A stretch of DNA of 64,000 bases from Pseudohalocynthiibacter aestuariivivens. Lineage in GTDB: Bacteria > Pseudomonadota > Alphaproteobacteria > Rhodobacterales > Rhodobacteraceae. The stretch lies in contig NZ_JAGFNU010000001.1 in the NCBI RefSeq assembly GCF_018457175.1, positions 496,001 to 560,000 on the forward strand. The letters are read 5' to 3'. Made by a program: the position numbers and the translations under genes. Below are positions 17,025 through 25,105 of this stretch, piece after piece (positions within the stretch are counted from its first letter, which is position 1; each line of letters opens with the position of its first letter). A model generated the notes under the pieces. It did no database searches. It saw nothing but the letters and a program-made list of their open reading frames with translations, and was not told the DNA's origin.

Positions 17025-17789
17025 ATGTCAAAATATCAACAACAAATAGAAAATGAGATCGCGCTGCGCGGTACGATGACAGTTGCTGAGCTTTCTGAAC
17101 TTCTTGGTGTTTCAGATCAGACCATAAGGCGTATCGTTAAGCCACTTGAAGAAAGTGGTAAGGTTCAAAAGGTGCATGGCGCAATCAAAAGCGTTGAAAA
17201 CCCGATGACCGCGCCCTTTCAGATTCGCATGTTGCACAACCGGCGTGCTAAGGCGGAATTGGCCTCTAAGCTGGTTGAATTGATAGAAGATGGTCAAAGC
17301 CTAGCAATAGATACGGGCTCAACCGCCGGGTTTGTTGCGCAGGCACTGAAGGCCAAGCGGAATCTGACAATTGTAACCAACTCGGCCTATGTTGCGAGTA
17401 CGCTTTCCATGAAGCCCGGAAACCGGGTATTCATGGCAGGCACACAATTGCGGGATCATGATGGCGCATCATTTGACCGGACTGCCTTTGCAACCATCGA
17501 ACGTATGCAGGTCGACATTTGTATTTTGACTGTGGGGCAGGTCCACCCCGAACGGGGTTTTCTGGTTAATGAACAATGTGAAGCCGATATTGCAAAAGCG
17601 ATGTCAGCAATCGCCGATAAAACGATTTTCGCGATCGATCACTCAAAATTTTTGCCAGCGACTGCTGCAGGAATGGTGAAAATTTCAGGGCTGGCTTCTA
17701 AGCCAAAAATCGTAACGGATTTGCCTTTGCCAAAATCCCATTGCAGGTTTTTGAAAGAGGCGGAAGTGATTGTTGCGAAACTAGGCTGA
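17025..17789 (+). CDS. DeoR-family transcriptional regulator, module 2
   Basis: A 254-residue protein from ATG 17025 (MSKYQQQIENEIALRG), chosen because it aligns with the N-terminus of the module 1 regulator; in-frame starts at 17007 and 16947 would add an unlikely Cys-rich leader. It has the DeoR helix-turn-helix (LGVSDQTIRRIVKPLEESG, then VHGAI) and the DeoRC sensor domain (AIDTGSTAGFVAQAL, VTNSAYVAS, AGTQLRDHDGASF). It is divergent from the module 2 dehydrogenase-kinase operon. The predicted ligand is a phosphorylated metabolite, by analogy with the family. Confidence 0.88.
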   Translation: MSKYQQQIENEIALRGTMTVAELSELLGVSDQTIRRIVKPLEESGKVQKVHGAIKSVENPMTAPFQIRMLHNRRAKAELASKLVELIEDGQSLAIDTGSTAGFVAQALKAKRNLTIVTNSAYVASTLSMKPGNRVFMAGTQLRDHDGASFDRTAFATIERMQVDICILTVGQVHPERGFLVNEQCEADIAKAMSAIADKTIFAIDHSKFLPATAAGMVKISGLASKPKIVTDLPLPKSHCRFLKEAEVIVAKLG

Positions 17790-17806
17790 CGATTTCATAC
17801 CGGTTT

Positions 17807-18655
17807 TCATTGTTTGGAAAAACGAAGAAGGGCCGCACCTAATAGCGTTGCCATGGTTGCCAAAACCTTAACAAGGTTCATAGGTTCCTTCAGAAAGAAC
17901 ACCCCGATGAGCAAGGCAAAAATGATACTGGTTTCCCGGAGTGCCGTGACAAGCGCGATCGGAGCTTGGGTGAAGGCCCAGATAACCAAACCATATGCAA
18001 CGAACGAAGCGCTGCCACCAAAGAAGAAAACGGGCTTTGCGTGAACAACGACGTCGCGCAGGACGCGAGGTGATGTTAAGGCGGTAAATGCCGCAAAGAG
18101 AATACCGTTTCCAATTGCCAGCCATCCATAAAAGCCAAGGGCTGTTCCGGCCAATCGCGCACCTAAGCCATCGACCAATGAATAACTTGCGATGAAGCAG
18201 CCGGTTACAAACGCGAGGCGCGCGGCGTGCAGGTTTTGTAAACCGTCTTTCTGTCGCACAAGGCTTATGCTCAGAATCCCCGCACCGATCAAAGCGATTG
18301 CAAAGAGTTCTGGAGGATGCAGTACGACCCCCAGAAAAAGAACGGATACACCTGCAACCAGCAGCGGTGCCGTACCTCTTGCAATAGGGTAGACCTGTGT
18401 CAAATCCCCTGCGTGGTAGGACCTTAGGAGAAACACCTGATAGCCGATATGCAATCCGATGCCTGCCAGCAAATACGGCCAACTTTCGATTGCGGGGGTT
18501 GGAACAAAAGGTAGGATCAAAACCGCCAAAGGCATATGACCCAGCACAACGGCACACATACTAAGGTGTTTGTCAGTGCCGCTTTTCACCAATGCGTTCC
18601 AAAGAGCATGCAGCAAAGCGGCAGTGATAACGGCATAAAATACCAGCAAGCCCAT
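17807..18655 (-). CDS. EamA/DMT-superfamily transporter
   Basis: A 282-residue inner-membrane protein with about ten predicted hydrophobic segments in two EamA-like repeats (first repeat about 1-135, second about 145-280). The pattern LTQVYPIARGTAPLLVAGVSVLFLG in repeat 1 and ALVTALRETSIIFALLIGVFFLKEP in repeat 2 is typical of the drug/metabolite transporter superfamily. Substrates of this family range from amino acids to nucleotide sugars and cannot be guessed. AAGGGA precedes the ATG at 18655. It converges on the DeoR gene and appears monocistronic. Confidence 0.85.
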   Translation of the reverse strand: MGLLVFYAVITAALLHALWNALVKSGTDKHLSMCAVVLGHMPLAVLILPFVPTPAIESWPYLLAGIGLHIGYQVFLLRSYHAGDLTQVYPIARGTAPLLVAGVSVLFLGVVLHPPELFAIALIGAGILSISLVRQKDGLQNLHAARLAFVTGCFIASYSLVDGLGARLAGTALGFYGWLAIGNGILFAAFTALTSPRVLRDVVVHAKPVFFFGGSASFVAYGLVIWAFTQAPIALVTALRETSIIFALLIGVFFLKEPMNLVKVLATMATLLGAALLRFSKQ

Positions 18656-18733
18656 CAGAATAGTCCCTTTGGAAACGGCGTCGTTCGGACCCTAAGAGCA
18701 TATTGTGCGGCAGGCAATGAACCCGATAAAACC

Positions 18734-19546
18734 TCAGCCTCTTTTTGCAATTTTTGTTAAGAAATCTGACATAGCAGAGTTAACCACGCTCGGCTCTTCT
18801 ATCGGCGAAGTATGTCCCGCTTTTGGAACTCTGACAAGCTGCGAGCCTTTGATCATTTTATGCATTTTTTCAGATTTATCGGGCGTCGTCGCGGTATCTT
18901 CGTCACCGATTAAAATCAGGACTGGCAGATCAATCTGGCTGATCTCTTCGCTGATTCCCAAGCGGCTTATGACGCCTTTAACGGCCCTTGTGATTCCTAT
19001 TTTGTGATTGGCAGCAATGGAATTTTGCCATTCTGTTCGCTCTTCAGCTCTGTTTGGATCATTCAGGAAACTTTGGCCAAACATGATAGGCATGACCTTC
19101 CTGACAACCAGGCCTAAGCCAAACCATTTTGCCACAAAATTCAGGAGTTTGTATTTCGGCAGGTTTTCGACCGCTTCCGGATCTGCCGAGGTGTCGATAA
19201 GTATCAAAGATCGTAAGAGCTTTGGGCGGCGGAAACCAATGCGCATTCCGATAAACCCGCCCATGGACAAGCCGGCAAAATGGCAAGGAACCGCCTCGAG
19301 GCTTTCAATAAGCTGGATCGCATCTGTTGTGAGCGTATCAATGTCATACCCGTCTTTCGTGACCTCGCTTTTCCCCTGGCCACGATGATCATAACTGATG
19401 CATCGGTATTTACTTTTCAGATGTCTTATCTGGTTTGCGAAAACCTTGTCGCTCAGCAAAAGGCCATGGGAAAATATGATCGTTTCCTCGCCTTGTCCTT
19501 CATCTGAATAATGAATGCGTGCACCGTTAACATCTATATAGGGCAT
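18734..19546 (-). CDS. alpha/beta-fold hydrolase
   Basis: A 270-residue alpha/beta hydrolase. It has the oxyanion-hole segment SHGLLLS, the nucleophile elbow GLSMGG (Ser about residue 95), an acid in LIGDEDTATTP and the catalytic His in KAGHTSPIEEP. The overall pattern resembles 3-oxoadipate enol-lactonase and related carbon-carbon or ester hydrolases, but no substrate can be assigned. The start at 19546 has AAGGTGA 5 nt upstream. It stands alone between the EamA transporter and the permease at 19746. Confidence 0.85.
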   Translation of the reverse strand: MPYIDVNGARIHYSDEGQGEETIIFSHGLLLSDKVFANQIRHLKSKYRCISYDHRGQGKSEVTKDGYDIDTLTTDAIQLIESLEAVPCHFAGLSMGGFIGMRIGFRRPKLLRSLILIDTSADPEAVENLPKYKLLNFVAKWFGLGLVVRKVMPIMFGQSFLNDPNRAEERTEWQNSIAANHKIGITRAVKGVISRLGISEEISQIDLPVLILIGDEDTATTPDKSEKMHKMIKGSQLVRVPKAGHTSPIEEPSVVNSAMSDFLTKIAKRG

Positions 19547-19745
19547 CTGTCACCTTCAACCGACGAAACACAATATTACGTTTTCAGCCTAAAACGTTGT
19601 TGAAAATTTCGCTACAAAATTTCGCTTTTCAAAACTCAATAGATGAAATTTGGAAATCGAGAGAAAAACAGATGCGACTTGGGTCGCCGATTTATTTGTA
19701 AGATCCCGGTTATTTGAATGCGCCCTACACTGGACAACACATTTG

Positions 19746-20783
19746 TCAAACCGCGATCTGAAACAGAATACCCGAGAGTATTGCTCCGCTGACTCCCAGA
19801 ATGAGGTAAGAGGCGAAAACAGGGCGCTTAACAAGCGACCAAACAGCCGCCATAGCCGGAATGGAACTGACTGAACCGGCAATCATAAACGACATGGCGG
19901 CACCCGCGGTCATACCTTGTTCCATCAAGCCCGCTAAAAGAGGAGGCGCGACATATCCATTTAGATACGCAGGCATCCCCACGAATGCGGCAATCACAAT
20001 TGGCGCTACCCCATCTCCGCCGACCACCTTCGCGATCAGATCTGCGGGGACATAGGTCACCAAAAGAGCCTCTAAAGTATAAGCAAGCATGAGCCATTTG
20101 ATCAGGAAAAAAGCGTTCTGAAGAAACTCTTTTCTAAATACTTTGCGCCGCGGTTCTTCAGACAAGAACTGCCAAACAGGTTTTTGGTTGAAAGGGGAAG
20201 GCCCGCAACCACAGCCGCCGCCACCGGAAATTTCGCGCAAAGGGTTGGTCAAAAACCCGCGCTTCATTGCTAGTTTTATAGCGAAACCGCCAAACAATCC
20301 GAGCGCGACTGCAGACATTGCCTTACCAATCGCAAATGGCCATCCAAGAGCCCCGGCAGTGATCAATAGCGTTGGCGGGTCTATTAATGGTGACGAAAGC
20401 CAAAACGCCATAACCGCTGATAAGGGCGCCCCCAAAGCCAGTAAGCCAGCGATAAAGGGAATTACCTCGCATGAACAAAAAGGAGCCAGGCCACCGAACA
20501 AAGCTGCAAGAAAGATCATTCGTGTTTCACGACCTTTAAACGCCTCTGCAATCATGGCTTCAGCCCCAGCAGCCTTGAGATAAGCGATCAGAAATACTGC
20601 GAAAACGATGAAAGGGAGCGTTCCTATAAAGGCTTTAACTGCGAAAATTACGACGGCCCCCAGATTTGTAGGGTCAAGTATGGCAACCAGAAACGGAACG
20701 AACGCAATAATCGTCCACGGAGATTTCAAACGGGTCAAAACCGCTCCGATAGATGGTTTGTAGCCTTGAGAAATATTAACCAT
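19746..20783 (-). CDS. ArsP/YraQ-type permease
   Basis: A 345-residue permease with about eight to ten hydrophobic segments. The diagnostic motif PFCSCEVIPF (about residues 101-110) matches the PFCSC-x-x-x-P signature of the DUF318/ArsP family, which includes exporters of methylated or organic arsenicals and related SO_0444-type efflux proteins. The central cytoplasmic loop carries a glycine/cysteine cluster, GGGGCGCGPSPF, that could bind a soft metal or arsenical. It overlaps the ArsR gene by 8 bp, so the two are translationally coupled and probably form an autoregulated efflux operon. Confidence 0.85.
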   Translation of the reverse strand: MVNISQGYKPSIGAVLTRLKSPWTIIAFVPFLVAILDPTNLGAVVIFAVKAFIGTLPFIVFAVFLIAYLKAAGAEAMIAEAFKGRETRMIFLAALFGGLAPFCSCEVIPFIAGLLALGAPLSAVMAFWLSSPLIDPPTLLITAGALGWPFAIGKAMSAVALGLFGGFAIKLAMKRGFLTNPLREISGGGGCGCGPSPFNQKPVWQFLSEEPRRKVFRKEFLQNAFFLIKWLMLAYTLEALLVTYVPADLIAKVVGGDGVAPIVIAAFVGMPAYLNGYVAPPLLAGLMEQGMTAGAAMSFMIAGSVSSIPAMAAVWSLVKRPVFASYLILGVSGAILSGILFQIAV

Positions 20784-21087
20784 CTTTCGCCGCCTTTTGT
20801 TTTACGTCTGCACAGCATTCGCTGAGTATGAAATTTGCGAGCTGCTCGACCTGATCGAAAGAGGCCTGATTGAGAATTGTGCGACCAACCTTTTCTTGCT
20901 TGAGAAGCCCCGCAGCACTGAGAAACTTAAGGTGATGCGCCAAAGTAGATGGCGCAATTCCGGTGCGTTCTTGAATCTCACCAACTGTAAGACCCTCGTT
21001 ACCGGCACGTATCAGCGTTTTAAGGACCTGAAGGCGCGCCTCTGACCCCATGGCGGCAAATCCTTGTGCGGCAATTTCCCAGTCCAT
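20776..21087 (-). CDS. ArsR-family metalloregulator
   Basis: A 103-residue winged-helix repressor with the ArsR pattern: GSEARLQVLKTLIRAG, then RTGIAPSTLAHHLKFLSAAGLLKQEKVGR. A Cys pair near the C-terminus (LSECCADV, about residues 91-93) could form part of a thiol sensor site for an arsenical or thiophilic metal; the classical ArsR C-V-C in the DNA-binding helix is absent. It is first in a two-gene operon with the permease. No other arsenic gene (arsC, arsB, arsM) is in the window. Confidence 0.88.
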   Translation of the reverse strand: MDWEIAAQGFAAMGSEARLQVLKTLIRAGNEGLTVGEIQERTGIAPSTLAHHLKFLSAAGLLKQEKVGRTILNQASFDQVEQLANFILSECCADVKQKAAKDG

Positions 21088-21765
21088 ACCTGGCTCCCTA
21101 ATATTCTACATAACTAATTTTATAGTTTTGTTTGGCGGAGTCAAATACATTCTGCTTAGAAGTACTTGGAGTAGAGATGTTGGTCTTCGGGAGCATTAAA
21201 AGAAACTTATTCTTGAATTCGGTTTCTAGAAATGGATGTTCTTATCAATCAAGAATCAGAGCAAAATTAAATTTGGTAGCGGCTAAAAGTAAAAAAATGG
21301 TTGAAGGGCGTGAGAAATTTGCAAGAAAATTCTGTTTTTCCAATTTGGAAACACCGGAAAGACGGCAGCGGCGTCTCTTTTGAATTCTACTTAAAGCTGA
21401 ATAGCTGTATCTGATTTGAAAACGATAGACGGGTTTTCTGTTTAGTTTTGGTGTCCACTTGGAAATAAAACTTCTATTGTTTCCTGATCGAGACCGACCT
21501 ATTTTTACTACCAATATTTCAGCCTAATTTCCGCCGTATTGTCGGCAATATTTAGCCATAATCTGCCTTTTTTACGTCACAATTTTCGGAAAAGTAAGAC
21601 TACTTCTTGGTCTTATATCGTTTCCACAGGCCAAGTGGTACGTACGAGTAAACCCATGTTTTTAAGGGATTTAACGAGTATATATGTGCGAAACTGCCGA
21701 GGTAATGTCCCACCTCGGCAGATTTGCCATATCAGCGCTTTTGACTTTAGTTGGGATTGCCTGCC
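21088..21765. other. AT-rich 678-bp gap without a recognised gene
   Basis: This stretch lacks a coding frame that resembles a known protein; short frames on both strands look random. It is more AT-rich than its flanks and holds the promoters of arsR (minus) and the Hint-domain gene (plus). A 10-bp hairpin sits at 21694-21721. Decayed sequence is possible but I cannot name a source. Confidence 0.4.
21694..21721 (+). promoter_or_regulatory. hairpin upstream of the Hint-domain gene
   Basis: CTGCCGAGGT (21694-21703) and ACCTCGGCAG (21712-21721) form a perfect 10-bp stem with an 8-nt loop, ending 44 nt before ATG 21766. No T tract follows on the plus strand, so a leader structure is more likely than a terminator, though a terminator remnant is possible. 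Confidence 0.5.
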
Positions 21766-22311
21766 ATGGAATTTAAACAAGATATTGTTTCTAACGATGA
21801 ACAGATTCTTTCGTCTGTAATGAACCATGTAAAGCAGGATGAACCTGTTTTAGAGCTCTCAAAGCCGGTCCAAGATAAACTAGTATGGACCCTTCCTGGA
21901 ATCTGCGCAAAATCCAGAGTGTTTACATCTTTTGGTGAACTGCCGATTGAAGCGCTTCGAGAAAGAGACAAAGTCCGCACAGGTAACGGCAACTACTTGG
22001 CTGTGCAATGGATTGACAAAATCCATCTTGATGAAAGCTTTTTGGACTACCACCCAGACGCGCAGCCGATAATGATCCGGAAAGGTTCATTAGGCCCAGG
22101 GAAACCGAAAAAAGACATGTTGGTTTCCTCGCAGCAAGAAGTTGCGGCTCTTGGCACTTTGGGGAGTGGTGGGCTGAGATCAGCGCTCGAACTTACAGGG
22201 CGACCAAACATCTCGACGCATCCGCAGGATGGTGTCACCTACTACAGGTTCCATTGCGGAGAGCCTGCGATTGTTAACATTGAGGGTTTGGGCTGTAGTA
22301 CTTCGCCATAG
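21766..22311 (+). CDS. short Hint-domain protein
   Basis: A 181-residue protein from ATG 21766 (an in-frame TTG at 21751 is the alternative). The middle matches the Hint_2 type found in many Rhodobacterales proteins. A Cys starts the block (GICAKSRVFTSFGELPIEALRERDKVRT), followed by VQWIDKI, the DAQPIMIRKGSLGPGKPKKDMLVSSQQ segment and YYRFHCGEPAIV near the end. Usual members read LVSPQHR here, and this one reads LVSSQQE, losing the His. The N-terminal 45 residues are unlike any domain I know. Larger relatives are secreted Ca-binding proteins; this one has no signal peptide or calcium repeats. Confidence 0.7.
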   Translation: MEFKQDIVSNDEQILSSVMNHVKQDEPVLELSKPVQDKLVWTLPGICAKSRVFTSFGELPIEALRERDKVRTGNGNYLAVQWIDKIHLDESFLDYHPDAQPIMIRKGSLGPGKPKKDMLVSSQQEVAALGTLGSGGLRSALELTGRPNISTHPQDGVTYYRFHCGEPAIVNIEGLGCSTSP

Positions 22312-22344
22312 CCTACCCAGCAGCGACTTTCGAACATGAAACCT

Positions 22345-22370
22345 GCGGCAGTATTATCAAATGTTGCCGC
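22345..22370 (+). terminator. weak hairpin between convergent genes
   Basis: GCGGCA (22345-22350) and TGCCGC (22365-22370) pair across a 14-nt loop, followed by TTAATT. It lies between the Hint-domain gene and the convergent small gene that ends at 22371. The stem is short, so termination is only possible. Confidence 0.3.
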
Positions 22371-22739
22371 TTAATTCTGCGTGTTGCAATGAACAAGTTC
22401 GCCCGTGTTTGCGAGAACGCATGGTTTTCCAAAAACCGCTGCAAGAGTGCCAAAGCTGTGCCCGAGGAACTGGCAGGTGCACAACGTAACATCCGTTTGG
22501 GCATTTACTAACGTGAGCCTTTCATTCTGAAAGACCAGGCGAAACCCCTTTTTCCGGAGCCTGTCGATAAGTTCGCTCCAGTTTTTTGAATCGACAAAAT
22601 CCGGACTTAAGAAGCACCTTAAAGAAACAGAACTTTCTGCGTCCAGCTGACTTTCGGTCGCTTCGCGATCCAAATTGGTCCAGACATTGCTGGTCGGGAG
22701 AGCAGGGTTGTCTTCAAAGCCAAGCGTTTTCTTAGACAT
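22371..22739 (-). CDS. uncharacterised protein, 122 residues
   Basis: From ATG 22739 (AAAGAGA upstream) the protein begins MSKKTLGFEDNPALPTSNVW; the frame is open further to 22790 but without better support. It has no membrane segment or signal. Residues 45-110 look folded (FVDSKNWSELIDRLRKKGFRLVFQNERLTLV, then CTCQFLGHSFGTLAAVFGKP), with four Cys. I recognise no family. It is followed upstream by another small minus-strand gene at 22916. The composition and coherent amphipathic pattern favour a real gene. Confidence 0.5.
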   Translation of the reverse strand: MSKKTLGFEDNPALPTSNVWTNLDREATESQLDAESSVSLRCFLSPDFVDSKNWSELIDRLRKKGFRLVFQNERLTLVNAQTDVTLCTCQFLGHSFGTLAAVFGKPCVLANTGELVHCNTQN

Positions 22740-22915
22740 AGCAGTCTCTTTCATCAGATGCCTTGTTCTGAAATCCTGTCGCGGGAACACGGTTTGGATA
22801 AGGTTTACCGATGATATTTTAGAGGCAATGTTTGGACAAAAAGAGACGCACGTGCCGTAGTTTGCGTGGTCTGGGATGTGAAGGAAAAAGCAAGGCTTGG
22901 CTGTTGTGCCAGATG

Positions 22916-23212
22916 CTAGGACTTGCTTTTCGCCGGAGAGGACGAACGAACTGCTGACATCACTCTTTCAAGAGCGAACCCAGATTGGCTGGATTGCTTG
23001 ATTTGCGCCTTCTGTTTTGTTTGGTTCCTAGCTGAAGACCCAGGTATTGTATCGGATTTTGCGCAGTGGTTTTTGACGGTTTCAAGTTTAAAAGCGTCTT
23101 TGTTTCGGCTCGTGCGGAAGATCGGTTTCCCAATGGGTTCAGCCCAGGATTTCTTAGCAACAGCTTTGTGTTTTTGCGTTGCCATCGCCAGCCTTGTTTC
23201 AAAGGAATCCAT
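22916..23212 (-). CDS. uncharacterised basic protein, 98 residues
   Basis: A basic, Ser/Lys/Gln-rich 98-residue frame starting at ATG 23212, preceded by AGAAGGG at 6-nt spacing, a good ribosome site. No domain is recognised and much of it looks disordered. A plus-strand frame of 112 residues overlaps almost fully but has no convincing start. It lies 176 nt upstream of the small gene at 22371 in the same direction. Real coding status is uncertain. Confidence 0.35.
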   Translation of the reverse strand: MDSFETRLAMATQKHKAVAKKSWAEPIGKPIFRTSRNKDAFKLETVKNHCAKSDTIPGSSARNQTKQKAQIKQSSQSGFALERVMSAVRSSSPAKSKS

Positions 23213-23482
23213 AATTTACCCTTCTCTTTGCGTCGCTAGGGGAGATTATTCTTTGCGATAAAGTCAACAATGTGGCCGGAAATTAGGCATTTTTTGTGGT
23301 TGGCGTGCCTGAGTGCTTTCATAGTCACACTAAGGTCTACCTATTGCGAAATGTTGATTGGTTCATCTGATGTCTCAAAAAAAATTGAGCGGTCGTAAAA
23401 TGTCGAGATACTTCGTTCGCATACTCGCGGGCAATTGAAATTTCTGATCAGTTTAAGGGGTAAAGCTTTCGGAGAAACGCAA

Positions 23483-25039
23483 ATGTCTACTGATTCCGTT
23501 ATCACAAGAAGCCGCTCCGGTGGCCGCAGTGCGCGCAAGGCTATCAGATCCGCTCCAAACCACCTGATGCTTCCAGGCTTGACCAGAAGTTTACCGTTAT
23601 GTGAGCCAATGGACGAAGAGCAAATTCTTCGAATTGATACGGCTTCGATGGATATTCTGGAAGATGTCGGGGTCGTGTTTCGTGATGAAATCGCGTTGGA
23701 AGATTGGAAGCGCATTGGCGCAGACGTGCGTGGCGAACGCGTGCATCTCGACCGTGATTTGGTTCGTGAAATGATAAGTACCATCCCAACAGATTTTACC
23801 TATCACGCCCGCAACCCGCGAAACAACGTGCGGCTTGGCGGCAAACACTCAATCTTTGTTCCGATGACGGGCGCACCTTTTCTGCGTGATCTCGATGACG
23901 TACGCCGAAATCCGACACTTGATGATCTTGCGATGTTCCACAAACTTTCACATATGTCGCCAGCACTGCACTCAAGCGCGCACCACATTGTAGAACCTTA
24001 TGATCACGCCATCAGTCAGCGGCATCTGCGTATCACTTATTCTTCAATGAAGTATTCAGACAAAACCTTCATGGGGATGACGACAAGCCCCAAGAATGCA
24101 GAAGACGTAATGGAAATGTGCGCAATTCTTTTCGGCGAGAATTTTCTTGAAAACCACCCCGTCACAACTGGGAACTGCAACGGAAACTCACCACTGGTGT
24201 GGGACGAAACGATGCTTGGGGCGATGCGCGCCTTTTGCCGCAGGAACCAGCCTGTGCTTTGCTCGCCTTTCGTATTGGGTGGTGCGAATACCCCGGCGTC
24301 AGTTGCGCCCACAGTTGCACAACTGAATGCCGAGGCGCTGAGCGCACTGGCCTATACCCAGGTTATTCGCAAGGGTTGCCCCGCAATTTACGGTCACTAC
24401 CTGTCAACGGTTTCCATGAAGTCCGGCGCACCTATGGCGGGGACGCCAGAAATCAGCCTGATGAATTTCATGATCGGGCAAATGGCGCGGTTTTACGATG
24501 TGCCGTGGCGGACTTCGAATACATTGGGCGGTGCCAAAACCTTCGATGCGCAAGCCGGGTATGAAAGCGCGACAACACTTTCTTCGGTGATCCATGCTGG
24601 TGCCAATTACATCTGGCATTCGGCCGGTTGGAACGAGGCCGGAATGCACTGTTCGGTCGCGAAGTTTGTTGTCGACGCAGAGCAATGCGCAATGGCCTAT
24701 CGCATGGCAGAAGGACCGCGTTGGGATGATTTTGACGAGGCGCTTGCCGCTGTTCGAGATGTTGGTCCTGGCGGGCATTACCTGGGTCACGAACATACAT
24801 TGAACAACTTTGAGCGTGGATTTTTTATGCCGGAGTTGTTTGATAACAATTCGATCGAGCAGTGGCAGGCAGAGGGCAGTGTTGAAATTACAGAGCGTGC
24901 ACTTAATCAAGCCAAAAAAATGTTGTCCGAGTATCAGGAGCCGAAACTTGACGAAGCCAAGAATGAGGCACTGCTGGATTATATAGCTCGCAGAGAACGT
25001 GAGATCCCTGCTGCCGACGCATTGAATCAGGACTACTGA
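23483..25039 (+). CDS. MttB-superfamily (trimethylamine methyltransferase family) protein, non-pyrrolysine, copy 1
   Basis: A 518-residue TIM-barrel methyltransferase of the MttB superfamily. Typical blocks include TASMDILEDVGVVFRDE, FTYHARNPRNNVRLGG, GNCNGNSPLVWD, IYGHYLSTVSMKSGAPMAGTPE, ANYIWHSAGW and VGPGGHYLGHEHT. The reading frame is full length with no internal TAG, so it belongs to the non-pyrrolysine branch, whose studied members demethylate glycine betaine, proline betaine or carnitine and transfer the methyl to a corrinoid protein. ATG 23483 (GGAG upstream) is preferred over an in-frame start at 23435. It converges on the DAO gene. No corrinoid protein or methyltransferase activator is in the window. 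Confidence 0.85.
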   Translation: MSTDSVITRSRSGGRSARKAIRSAPNHLMLPGLTRSLPLCEPMDEEQILRIDTASMDILEDVGVVFRDEIALEDWKRIGADVRGERVHLDRDLVREMISTIPTDFTYHARNPRNNVRLGGKHSIFVPMTGAPFLRDLDDVRRNPTLDDLAMFHKLSHMSPALHSSAHHIVEPYDHAISQRHLRITYSSMKYSDKTFMGMTTSPKNAEDVMEMCAILFGENFLENHPVTTGNCNGNSPLVWDETMLGAMRAFCRRNQPVLCSPFVLGGANTPASVAPTVAQLNAEALSALAYTQVIRKGCPAIYGHYLSTVSMKSGAPMAGTPEISLMNFMIGQMARFYDVPWRTSNTLGGAKTFDAQAGYESATTLSSVIHAGANYIWHSAGWNEAGMHCSVAKFVVDAEQCAMAYRMAEGPRWDDFDEALAAVRDVGPGGHYLGHEHTLNNFERGFFMPELFDNNSIEQWQAEGSVEITERALNQAKKMLSEYQEPKLDEAKNEALLDYIARREREIPAADALNQDY

Positions 25040-25105
25040 CCTTTAAAAAGGCCCCTCCCTCTCAGAGCGCGGGGTTTGAAATTTGATCGCTTGTATTTTA
25101 ATGAT

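Noticed and set aside
19595-21375. Weak likeness between the A/T-rich stretches at about 19600-19665 and 21300-21370 (minus-strand frames ending in similar F-E/L-E-K-x-N-F peptides)
   Set aside because: The match is short and gapped in low-complexity sequence, so it may be chance; not enough for a repeat or insertion boundary.
25040-25105. Terminator between the convergent mttB and DAO genes
   Set aside because: A GGCCCC / GGGG pairing can be drawn near 25050-25073, but the stem is interrupted and the tail is weak.
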